Shown here in pieces: positions 23,046 to 32,572 of a stretch of 64,000 nt of DNA (the first letter of the stretch is position 1; every line of letters begins with the position of its first letter). The stretch is from Hofstenia miamia. Its lineage: Eukaryota > Xenacoelomorpha > Acoela. The notes below the pieces were generated by a model. That model had not been told where the DNA came from. It did no database searches and was given only the letters and a program-made list of their open reading frames with translations. The stretch is from positions 1,563,928 to 1,627,927 of the forward strand of contig SCFE01000112.1 in NCBI GenBank assembly GCA_004352715.1. The letters are read 5' to 3'. Both the position numbers and the translations under genes were made by a program.

Positions 23046-24386
23046 AGCAAGAAGGAAAACCCTAACAAAGTACTAATGCATTATTGTAATTCACTTGTGT
23101 ACATTTCATTGAAGGTTAATGGAGTAAAAACGAGAATCCTAATTGACTCTGGGAGTCTGGTCTCATTAATGAGCAAAGTACTAGCAGATAAGCTTAATGT
23201 CAAAATCAACACAGAAGAAACTGTGGAAATTTTTGCTGCAAATGGTCAGCCACTAAATGTCTTAGGGATGACCACTGTTCAAGTAACTTTACAATTTGAA
23301 ATAGTTAATGCATGTTTTTATGTAATTACTGGTGTTGATGAAATGATGATATTTGGGTGTGATATATTAACTGATTGGCAGTCAGCCATTGATTTTAGTA
23401 CTAACTGGGTTTATTTTAAAAATGAAAATGATAGTTACGCTTTTGACATTGACAAGGGAATCTCAGAAATGGTAGAAATTATAAATATGGGGCAACATCA
23501 AAATCATTTGCGGGACTTTGTAAATTTTTTGGTTAAAATGACAGGCACCAAGGAAAAACAATATGGCACTGAGGGAGAAAGGAAAGGCTTTCCGGATAGG
23601 ATATCAGGGATTCTAGAAAAGATAAAATTTACTGAAATTCCTCTAACAGAGGAAGAAAAACAGAGTTTTTTTGACAAGATAGTGGCTTTTGAAGATACAT
23701 TTGCATTAAACTCTAACGAATTGGGAAGTTGTGATCTATTTCCTCTGGAGCTTCCTACCAAGGATGAGATCCCAGTGAATATTCGGCCCTGGCGTATACC
23801 GCCTGCTTATGTGGAGGAGCTTAATGAACAGATAAACTCAATGTTAGAGTTAGGGGTAATTCAAAAGTCAATGAGCGTGTGGAACTCCCCTCTAGTTTTA
23901 GTACGTTGTAAGAATGGACAATTAAGAGTTTGTGTGGACTACAGGTCCACTATTAACAAAAAATTGGGAGAAGTACCCGCATACCCGCTACCAATCATAG
24001 AAGACATCCTAGATTCTTTAGGGAAATGTAAATACTTTATCACACTAGATTTAGTAAGCGGGTATCATCAGATGAAAATACAACCAAAAGACACCCCAAA
24101 GACTGCTTTCTCTACCCCTAATGGTCACTACGAATTTAAATCAGTTCCCTTCAGGATAAATGTGGCCCCAAGTGCATTTCAACGGCTTATGAATCATGTT
24201 CTTGAGGAGTTATTATACAAAGCATGTGTAGTCTATTTAGATGATATATTAGTTTATGGGTGCACTTTTGAACAAACCTTAGAAAATTTCGGTAAAGTTG
24301 CCTCAAAACTGAGACAAGCAGGATTAAAATTGTGTGCTACTAAATGCGTATTTTTTCACAAACAAGTGACATTCCTGGGACATTGA
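23004..24386 (+). pseudogene. pol: pol part 1: protease and reverse transcriptase, ends at in-frame TGA
   Basis: Translated by frameshift from gag. The aspartic protease active site ILIDSGSLVSLM lies just after 23140, a DSG triad as in Ty3/gypsy proteases. Reverse transcriptase follows with RVCVDYRSTIN, LDLVSGYHQMKI and the catalytic YLDD at 24234-24245. The frame ends at TGA 24384-24386, directly after FLGH. The same frame continues with VSEKGVECDPEK, the usual sequence after FLGH-x in this family, so the stop replaces one residue (probably CGA to TGA). Protease matures the polyprotein and RT copies the RNA. Confidence 0.85.
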
Positions 24387-25154
24387 GTATCAGAGAAAGG
24401 AGTCGAATGCGACCCTGAGAAATTAGTGGCAGTAGAAAAAGTTCTGCTGCCAAAAAACTTAATGCAACTAAGAAGTTTTTTGGGTCTCACAGGATACTAT
24501 CAGAAGTTTGTGCCAAATTATGCAAGCATTGCCAATCCGCTAACCCAGTTGTTAAGGAAAGGACAAGAATATGTATGGGGTGAGGGTCAACAAGAAGCAT
24601 TTGAGAGACTGAAAACGAAATTAATGGTAGCACTGATCCTGGAGTACCCTGACTTTAAGAAAGAATTTCTACTATCATGTGATGCCTCCAACATAGCATT
24701 AGGGGCAGTCCTGGCTCAGAAATCAGGAGAATATGAGAACCTAATAGCGTATGCAAGCAGAACTTTACATGGGGCGGAACTGAACTATTCAACTACGAAA
24801 AAGGAGCTATTCAGTGTCGTTTGGGCAGTAAAAAAATTCCGCCATTACCTGTACGGTCGTAAATTCATGGTATTTTCAGATCATTCCTCCTTACGTTGGG
24901 TCATGAGGTTTAAGGACCCCTCTCCTCAAATTTTTCGTTGGGTGGCTTTCTTATCGGAATTCAACTTTGAAATTATTCATAGACCAGGATCTAAGCATCA
25001 AAATGCTGACGCTTTAAGTTGCTTGGACACTTACCATGAAGATAACCAAGAAGAGGTGGACGATCCGAGGGTGATGGTGACATTCTCCTTCACGCTGGCT
25101 CAAGACGATAAGGAATGCCCAAAAAGAAGATCCCGGGATCAAACCAATTTATGA
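24387..25154 (+). pseudogene. pol: pol part 2: RT connection and RNase H
   Basis: Continues part 1 in the same frame after the TGA. It shows LRSFLGLTGYYQKFVPNYA, then RNase H with CDASNIALGAVLAQ, a TKKELFSVVWAVKKFRHYL block and FSDHSSLRWV, and ends with HRPGSKHQNADALS. Near 25100 the frame is lost: the linker sequence continues in another frame and joins the integrase frame. Confidence 0.85.
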
Positions 25155-25158
25155 ACTG

Positions 25159-26896
25159 TTGATGGATAACGGAAGCTTAGTCAAACCAACCTGTCAGGAG
25201 CTGGTTGGGTCCCCTCGGGACACTTATGCTTACTGGGCAAAATGGGAGATGTTATATGCAGAAGATCAAATATTGTATCTGAAAGTAGGGTCAGAGCAAC
25301 CGAAATTAATAATTCCTCGTGATTACATGGCCAAGGTGTTACAAGCAATACATCAATCCCCAGCAGGCAGACACCTAGGACAGAACAAGACTATGGCCAA
25401 AGTTCGTGAAAGGTATTATTGGCCTGGACAGTCAAATGATATACTCCTGTGGATTAATAGCTGCGAAAAGTGTAGTTCTAGAAAAAACCCCCTACCCGAA
25501 ATAAGAGCGCCATTAAAGAACATTAGGGTATTCGAAATATTGAGTATGGACTTTATGGGGCCACTGCCCAGGTCAAACAGAGGAAATAAGTGGGTGTTAA
25601 CTATGGTTGATTTGTTTACAAAGTTTGCGTTTGCATTTGCATTACCTGATTCCACTGCAGAAACAACGGCAAAAACACTAGTAACCCGAATCTTTACTAT
25701 ATTCGGGATCCCTGATCACATTTTGACGGATCAGGGTAAGAACTTCGAAAGTAACCTAATATATCAGCTCTGTTTTTTGTTAGATATAAAAAAATTAAAA
25801 ACAACAGCCTTCCATCCCCAGTGCAATGGACAAACAGAGATTTGGAACAAAACACTGATCGACATTGTGTCAAAATACGTCGAGCAAGATCAGAGCGACT
25901 GGGACGAACATTTGGTAAATTCATGTTTCGCCTACAATACAAGTCAACAAAAGACCACAGGAATTTCCCCCTTTTAAGCAATGTTCGGATGTAGGGCAAG
26001 GATTCCTATCCAGCTGCTCCTTCCAGAAGCAGAAGAACAAAACGGCTGATATCAAAGCATCTATCAATACATTTTGGATCTCCAATTAAGCTTAAGTGAC
26101 ACTCAGAAAGCCGTGTTTGAAAAAACTGGGAAAGCTCAGGATAAAATGCGTGACGTATATAATAAAAGGGTACGGTTTCAAACGTGGGAAGTAGGGGACA
26201 AAGTTTGGCTTTACCACCCAGTAGTCAAACCTGGTCTGGCCAGGAAATTGCATTGAGGATATTAAGGTCCGTACGAAATTATCCAAGTAATAAGCGAAAT
26301 AAACGTTAAAATAAAGAACATCAGATATCCTCGGAAGAAACCATTAATAGTACACATTAACCGAATCAAGCCATACAAGCAATTACCTGCAAGGATGGAT
26401 CCACCACAGGACCCCCCNNNNNNNNNNNNNNNNNNNNNNNNNNNNNNNNNNNNNNNNNNNNNNNNNNNNNNNNNNNNNNNNNNNNNNNNNNNNNNNNNNN
26501 NNNNNNNNNNNNNNNNNNNNNNNNNNNNNNNNNNNNNNTTAAAATAAAGAACATCAGATATCCTCGGAAGAAACCATTAATAGTACACATTAATCGAATC
26601 AAGCCATACAGGCAATTACCTGCAAGGATGGATCCACCAGAGGACCCCCTCAGATAGACGATAATGATGATTCGATGGATGAATTTCTCCTATACCAACA
26701 AATCGAAACTGTACCAAGCCAGTTAGAAGACGTCGCATCCAATGTATCACTCAGTCCAATACCAGCCAAACCCATCTGGGTCCTACGAGACCCACCCGAA
26801 TTAGGAACAGATCAAAATCAAACCAGAGATCCTTACCCTGTGCGAACACGTCGGCCTCCGGATCGCTATGGAACAACATTATCATGGCCTCCATAA
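25159..26896 (+). pseudogene. pol: pol part 3: integrase and C-terminal tail, several stops and a gap
   Basis: Integrase has an HHCC zinc-binding domain (HQSPAGRHLGQ followed by CEKC) and a DDE core: MDFMGPL, LTDQGKNF and the Glu in NGQTEIWNK. A TAA at 25975-25977 interrupts the family block GISPF-AMFG. Further stops follow near 26050 and 26254. A 121-N gap at 26418-26538 splits the tail, and sequence on both sides of the gap is duplicated. The tail ends with YPVRTRRPPDRYG at 26896. Integrase would insert the cDNA; this copy is dead. Confidence 0.8.
26418..26538. other. Assembly gap (121 N)
   Basis: About 110 bp to the left (26305-26417) recur just after the gap (26540-26650) with two or three differences, so the gap probably marks an unresolved overlap rather than missing sequence. 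Confidence 0.9.
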
Positions 26897-27404
26897 GAAA
26901 AAATAAATAAATATATATATCTATATAATGATGGATGGAAACATGTATTGGCTGTAGCATAGTTCGTTTTTTTTATTATATATGATTATTTATTTTAGAA
27001 TAAGGGATAGAAATGTGCGTTTGTTTAATTTTGGAATCTCAATTATCCCGAATTCTGGGAGACAGTCCATAACAACTATTGTTTTTAGCAATGGACCAAC
27101 CGATAGAAATACACACGATGCAGGAAGAGAGGCGAAAAATCGCTTTTCCAATCGTCGCTTGGAGGGTAGTCCATAGTGACTACCCGGTGATGAGATTACA
27201 CAGAGTTAAGCCCCCAAAACCAACGGATGGCTGCTAAAAACGAAGAAAAAAAAACTCATTGATTTTTTTGTGTTGTTGTTTGTTATTTTTGGTGCAGAGT
27301 AGTCATGTAGTTTTTTTGAAAAAAAAATAGTTGATTAAAGTAAAACAAGTGCTTGCTTTCCCTAAAGTAATTTATGTATACAGAGTTATTTTTTTTTAGC
27401 CAAC
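26897..27404 (+). other. Retroelement spacer between pol and exonuclease ORF
   Basis: A T- and A-rich stretch with no sustained frame. It ends in a long pyrimidine run and TAG six bases before the ATG. A copy of its last 200 bp occurs at 34765-34964. Confidence 0.6.
27382..27399 (+). promoter_or_regulatory. Likely splice acceptor for the exonuclease mRNA
   Basis: A GTTATTTTTTTTTAG tract ends at 27399 and the ORF starts at ATG 27405 with CCAAC between. The arrangement suggests a spliced subgenomic message, as errantiviruses use for env. The donor was not identified. Confidence 0.55.
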
Positions 27405-28814
27405 ATGACTCGAAGGCGAGGTATTCGCTCTAGGAGAAGGTTCATTCTCAAGTGGAAAACAGTAAGGAGTCAAAGGAAAGCTGCTATGAAAAACCGAAGT
27501 CATTTAGAAGCTAATGTGAACTGGCTGAAAAACGAGCTTTCACTAGCAACCCCAACTCCTACAGAAGGACCATCCTCACCTGCTGAAATCCAATTTAACA
27601 TGGAAGAATTGAAACCCGAGTACCAGGAACTACTCTCCCCTCCTCCCTCCATCGAACCCAATCAGTTGGAAAAACTCTATATCCAAATACGAGCAAGCTT
27701 GAGACGACCAAAAACCCCCACCCAACAATATATTCATGCCAGTAGAACCCTTTCCGTTCCAGATCTTTCCAACTTCGTTGCTTTGGATATGGAATTTATT
27801 GGGGCACGAGCCGAAATGTCTAAAATTCCCTCCCCCATGATGGAAGTCATCAAGAACTGCTATCCAGAATTGGATAGAGCCAGCACAGAACCTGTAATGG
27901 TTCCACTTGATTGTTCTGTGTATGATGGAGTTCAGGCACCAAAGTTCTTACTAAAGCCCCCAATTGCTGTTAATTATCCCATGGTAGGAATTCACTTTCA
28001 TGAAAAGGCAGGAGTTCAGGTGTATTGGAAACTCCGAAAAAGGTTCGCAATAGAAGATGGTGATCTTTTTTGTCACTCCCTGTCCCACTATATGGAGCAA
28101 ATGAAGAGATGGCCAACCCAAAAATTCTTGTCCACAGTGGCCGCAAACCACCCTTCACTACAATTTTTGAACGGAACAAACGCACTCCCCGAATTCCTAA
28201 CGTCATCACAAACCAAAAGTTCGGTCGTGAAATATCTGAAAGAAAGAAAAGGATTAATACTGTTTAATGGGACACAGGATTGTCCCATGTTGGGACTGCA
28301 TCAAATGGGCATGCCCATATACGATTTGGCTTATCGGTTGGAGACACAAGTGATGTTCCAACTCCAACTAAGGACTGGGGCAAGGATTAGTGAGGAAGAG
28401 ATCTTGAACATCCTACTAACTGAACCGCAAAGTTTCTCCTTAGGTGCACTGGCCAGTCGATTATGTCCCGAATTCTCAGATAGTCTCGTTCAGAAAGGGT
28501 TACTGCCCCATGACAGCAGATACGATGCCATGGTGACTTACAGAATAGCAGAACTGGTTCATGCATTTCGCCTTTCGAACTCCGAAGTCTTCCAGCGATT
28601 AGAGAAAATACATGGGGAGATAGAAACATCAATTCCCCACGAGGATGATTGGTCCAAACCACGCTTATACTCACAGCCATGGCAGAGGTTGGCGAGGCAA
28701 TATGCCAGGCTTGTGATCAACTTCCTAGTAGATGATTGGCAAGCACTCTCCAGTTCTAGACAGAAAGAAGTCGTAAATCAATGGAAAAGTACTCTGGGAG
28801 TCTTGCCGCGATAG
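27405..28814 (+). CDS. Retroelement-borne DEDDh 3'-5' exonuclease-like protein, 469 aa
   Basis: An intact 469-codon frame between pol and env. Residues 1-31 are strongly basic (MTRRRGIRSRRR...), fitting RNA binding or nuclear import. Motif I is FVALDMEFIGA with D128 and E130, close to the VAMDTEFPG form of CAF1/PARN-type deadenylases. Motif II is LILFNGTQDCPMLG with D292. A SFSLGALASRL helix precedes motif III, LPHDSRYDAMVTYRIAEL, with H369 and D374 in the H-x4-D spacing of DEDDh enzymes. The I-to-II distance (164 residues) is long, as in enzymes with an inserted subdomain. The predicted activity is removal of nucleotides from RNA or DNA 3' ends with two metal ions. Its role in the element is unknown; attacking host small RNAs or processing RNA are guesses. 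I know of no standard gypsy gene of this kind. It has no stops, unlike gag, pol and env around it. Confidence 0.75.
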   Translation: MTRRRGIRSRRRFILKWKTVRSQRKAAMKNRSHLEANVNWLKNELSLATPTPTEGPSSPAEIQFNMEELKPEYQELLSPPPSIEPNQLEKLYIQIRASLRRPKTPTQQYIHASRTLSVPDLSNFVALDMEFIGARAEMSKIPSPMMEVIKNCYPELDRASTEPVMVPLDCSVYDGVQAPKFLLKPPIAVNYPMVGIHFHEKAGVQVYWKLRKRFAIEDGDLFCHSLSHYMEQMKRWPTQKFLSTVAANHPSLQFLNGTNALPEFLTSSQTKSSVVKYLKERKGLILFNGTQDCPMLGLHQMGMPIYDLAYRLETQVMFQLQLRTGARISEEEILNILLTEPQSFSLGALASRLCPEFSDSLVQKGLLPHDSRYDAMVTYRIAELVHAFRLSNSEVFQRLEKIHGEIETSIPHEDDWSKPRLYSQPWQRLARQYARLVINFLVDDWQALSSSRQKEVVNQWKSTLGVLPR

Positions 28815-28880
28815 GTCTATCGTTCTCTAGTGCGGTTGGCGACGGGGTGGGAGACTTCACCGATCGTATAGCAGAATATT

Positions 28881-29030
28881 NNNNNNNNNNNNNNNNNNNN
28901 NNNNNNNNNNNNNNNNNNNNNNNNNNNNNNNNNNNNNNNNNNNNNNNNNNNNNNNNNNNNNNNNNNNNNNNNNNNNNNNNNNNNNNNNNNNNNNNNNNNN
29001 NNNNNNNNNNNNNNNNNNNNNNNNNNNNNN
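28881..29030. other. Assembly gap (150 N)
   Basis: N-run between the exonuclease ORF and env. The sequence on either side shows no overlap, so unseen sequence may be missing. Confidence 0.95.
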
Positions 29031-29402
29031 ACTAGAACAAACAGCTTGTGCTTCTACAGAGTGACAGAACTGCGCTAAAACTATCCGATTCAGATTCTGC
29101 TTGTTACTAAGCACTCTGACAGAAAATTTGCCGCTGATCTCGCGATTGTGACGTCATCATGGAACCCTCTCATTGACCCTCATCACCGTCTGTTGGAGTC
29201 TTCTTGATTCTTCGGCTAACTGCCTAGAAAACTCAGACTGTCTAAAATTTCTTCACCCCCCCCCTCAAATAACAACTCTTTTTCATTGCTTTTTGTTTTT
29301 GTTTTTTTTGTGTCCTTTTTCTAAATTTAAATTTTTCTTTATTCTGAGTTTTCTATGTGTAACTGAGTGACGGTTATCTTAGACACTTGGCGGACATTTC
29401 AC

Positions 29403-31332
29403 ATGGCCATGCTCTGGTGGATGATCGTCACAACTAATATATGTTTGGAAGGATATGCTCAAATCACTAGTGGAGTCCTTTTCAATCGAATGTGTGAAGT
29501 CACACAAACAGAACGCTGGAAGAATTTCTTGTGCCTTTTCCATCAATGAATTTCACTGCGGAAACGAAAAGAAAACTATTTATGTTTGAGAGGGATCAGA
29601 TAGCAGATGCAGACGCATCATGTCGACGCATTGAACGATCTGAAACGGACCCCATGAATTGGTTAGTTGACTTGGTAAATGCTGAAGGAAGAGCCATTGA
29701 GAAAGAACTTCGCCAAATGAAAGCAGAGGCACAGATGCTCATTCCAGAAAGTCTACCTGAGCTGGATCCTAACCAGGCGCCGACCCGTAACAGAAGAGGA
29801 GTCTTAGGCCTAGCAGCCGCTGGACTCATCGACAGTTTGGGACTAGGAGCAACAATGGCTGATCCAGTACGGTGCTGGATAACACAGTGTCATAAAACAG
29901 CCGAGGTCAAAAAGAAAATCCAGCAAGTGTTAGCCCAAGGGAACCAAAATACTCAGAATCTGCACATCCTGAACACTGAGATGAATGAGAAATTGGTGTT
30001 GGTGGCAACTGAACTTAAGAAATTGTGGGAAGAAAAGAAGGAAATTTTGGACAACATGAAAACAATAGCCACCGCAGTAACAAAAGAAGTGATGGGAAAT
30101 GGTCGCCATTGCGAAGTCTTGGTCTCATTAATAGATCTCCAAAATTGGACAGCTCTCATTGGAGCCAAATTTGCTAACCTGAAAGCATTTCGCACCGGAT
30201 TACGAAGTTATTCAGCACGACTCCTTCAAGTGTTCCCTCTCTCTCCGAAGGCTATCTACCCCCAAGCCTAGTTTCACCGAAAGACCTAAGAAGATTGATT
30301 GAAATCTTGACACAAGAAGAGCTACAAGCCGAGTCCCGTCTATCACCCCCTTTATCTACACGGCGAATTTTAGCTTACTATCAAAGCAAACTTGTGGATG
30401 CAGTTTTTGTTACCAGTTTTGGTCTACATGTACGCATGGGAATACCTTTTAACTCAATGAGTCAACAGTTCTATGTGTATAAAGCTACTCCACTCCCTAT
30501 GATTTCTAAGACCGGAGATCTGTTCACACAGTGGGTTTTGGACACCCCATACCTGGCTATCAGTAGAGACAACAACGAATATTCCGAAGTAACGCAAGAG
30601 ATCTTTAGTCATTGTAGAGGAGGTGCATTAAGAATTTGTGGAAGAACCTTTCCCACATACCGGAATCGTGAGTTATCCTGTCTAGTATCACTCTATTTTA
30701 GTCGAGAAGCCCACATTTTAGAAAGATGCAAGACTCAAGTACTTCCACCCCCTCTCTACGAAAGAGCAGAAAATTTAGACTATGGTCGCTGGATGTTTAT
30801 CAGCCCGGTTTCAACTACCTCATTGACTAATTCATCGACAGAAAAGAAATTTCTACCTAACCGCATTCCTGCTTGTCATGCATGTATCCTTACCCTCGCT
30901 TGCAACCAAGTATTGGAAGGCGCCAGCTTGATAATGAGAGCTGACAAAAATAGTTGCCAGAAACTTGGATATCAAAGGATCGATATCGAAATTCCACAGC
31001 CTCTTCAAGGTATTTACGATGCTTTTCCAGGATTGCCAAAACAATCATATCTCAGCAACTATCAAGCTCATCAGAGGTTAATAGAAAAAGTCCAATTACA
31101 CATCAAAAAGAATCCTCATCTGAATTTGGAAACAATGGAGGAGTGGAAGGAAATCGCTAAGCCCATTGGAGCGGCTCTCGCACAAACTGAAATTTTATCT
31201 TCTGAAGAACTGAATGAGTATACTCCATGGAAAGTTTCGGCGATAATTCCAATTCTTACAATTAGTTTTGGCATCATATCAGCAATAACATTAGGATGGT
31301 TACTACGGAAGAAGATCATTGCAATTTTGTAG
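29403..31332 (+). pseudogene. env: env: F-type (baculovirus F/errantivirus-like) fusion glycoprotein, two frame breaks
   Basis: The reading frame lies in three pieces. 29403-about 29530 starts at ATG with a hydrophobic signal peptide (MAMLWWMIVTTNICLEGYA). About 29531-30240 contains a furin-type RNRR site (29786-29797) directly followed by GVLGLAAAGLIDSLGLG, a fusion-peptide-like segment, and then a long heptad-rich region. About 30241-31332 ends with a membrane anchor (IIPILTISFGIISAITLGWLL) and a short basic tail. The small N-terminal and large C-terminal parts around the cleavage site match the layout of baculovirus F and errantivirus Env. Frame changes near 29530 and 30240 mean no full product is made here. 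It would act at the cell or particle surface in membrane fusion. The family assignment rests on layout and motifs. Confidence 0.7.
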
Positions 31333-31729
31333 AATCCCTTGCAACATTTACATGGAGTTAAAGGCTCATCTCAAATTGTGGTCGTAACAGATAATGAAAA
31401 TCACGTGAATTGGCAGAAAAAGCAGAAAGGAAATAAGACTAAATTGTGCGTACTGAAAGACAGTGTTCTCGCTCATTGGAATAAAGAAGAAAATCACAGT
31501 CCCGTCTTTCCACGAGGTGTCAGATCTTACGCACCCGATTTGCAGAATCCCCAGTATCCTACAATCCCACAAGTAACAACCACCTAATGATGATTCAGCA
31601 TATTTAGTTAGAGACATTGCATGTTAAAGATAGTGGTAGAAGACTCTCATATAGACTATAGACTTCTGGATGATATAATGGTAAATTTTCCCGGTGTTAT
31701 CGGATTCCTCCTCATAGTCAGATCCTAGT
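31333..31729 (+). other. Retroelement 3' untranslated segment
   Basis: Between env and the 3' LTR. An 82-codon open stretch at 31339-31587 has no recognisable domain and is probably chance. Confidence 0.4.
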
Positions 31730-31738
31730 AGGGGAGAA
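31730..31738 (+). promoter_or_regulatory. Polypurine tract
   Basis: AGGGGAGAA directly precedes TGTGGGAAAA at 31739. It primes plus-strand DNA synthesis in LTR elements and fixes the LTR start. Confidence 0.8.
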
Positions 31739-32572
31739 TGTGGGAAAATTTAGTGCTAAGCATTTATATATTTTGTAAAACTTATTTAGAGCTGTTTTAT
31801 TAATTTAGCTTATTATTCAGCGTAGTTTGTAATTGGTTAAACCTGTGGCCGCCAAACTTTATTAAAAACTAAACTAGTTCAAGTTTGACTGACATGTGCA
31901 AACATTACGTACTGTGCCGAGAGTGTTAAACCTATCGTCCAATTGGTTGGGAAGCTAGAAAAGTGGAGAAAGTTTCTAAAAATAGAAACTCGTAGGCGTA
32001 TTCACGCCCATTTTGTTGACTTTGTTAATTGACAGGGGAGCACATAAATAGGGCGGCGAAAAACAGAGATGATCCGACGGATCTGGTCAAATTATCCAGA
32101 GGGTGAAGCTCTGTCAAACGTAGAGACACTAACAGAAGGATTCGAACTAACGTGAAGAGACTTAGAAGAAATTGGCCAAGACTTGAAGGAGAACGAAGCT
32201 CCGTCCGTATACGCCGTAAGCCAGACAGTTTTGGTCAGGGTCTACAGAAGAATCTAGACGAGTTCGCTAGATTGGTTAATCCAGATTGCTGCTGCATTGC
32301 CACAGAATCGTTCCCAATCGTGTCATATAACAAGACGCTTCCTTGGTAAGATTCTCTCGGGTGTTAATAAGCTACAACTTGCATCTAAAACTGGCAGCCA
32401 TAGGTTTTGATTATATAAATAGAGTTATATAGAGTATTATAATAATCATACAGTGTTAAATATAAGTGGTTAAAACCCGTTTTCTTGTACTCTTATTCCC
32501 AGTTTACATTACTAGGGTTTATTAATAGAATCTGTGCTAAATTCTTTAGGGATTGCACTGTAGGGTCACACA
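31739..32572 (+). repeat. Middle LTR, shared by copies 1 and 2
   Basis: Same 834-bp length as 20725-21558, with about a dozen substitutions and small changes, for example GATCCGACGG for GATCAGACGG. It serves as 3' LTR of the first copy and 5' LTR of the second. Confidence 0.8.

Larger units (their letters stand above)
19440..25001 (+). repeat. Left arm of a 5.56-kb inverted repeat
   Basis: Every landmark in this arm maps to the right arm (35059-40620) with coordinates summing to 60060, so there is no net indel over more than 5.5 kb. Only scattered substitutions were seen. The arm includes host flank, LINE relic, MITE, 5' LTR, gag and most of pol. Confidence 0.9.
20725..32572 (+). mobile_element. 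Errantivirus-like Ty3/gypsy element with LTRs, gag, pol, exonuclease ORF and env
   Basis: About 11.85 kb, bounded by two direct LTRs of 834 bp. In order it holds LTR, leader, gag with CCHC knuckle, -1 frameshift signal, pol (protease, reverse transcriptase, RNase H, integrase), a DEDDh exonuclease ORF, env, polypurine tract and LTR. Integration through env and a spliced downstream region resembles insect errantiviruses, but the extra exonuclease ORF makes it unusually long. Roughly a dozen differences between the LTRs and several stops and frameshifts show it is not recent and cannot move on its own. Two N-gaps interrupt it. Confidence 0.85.

Noticed and set aside
23504-23761. 85-codon minus-strand frame inside pol, seen again at 34049 and 36299
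   Set aside because: It recurs only because the pol sequence recurs; antisense shadow with no domain.
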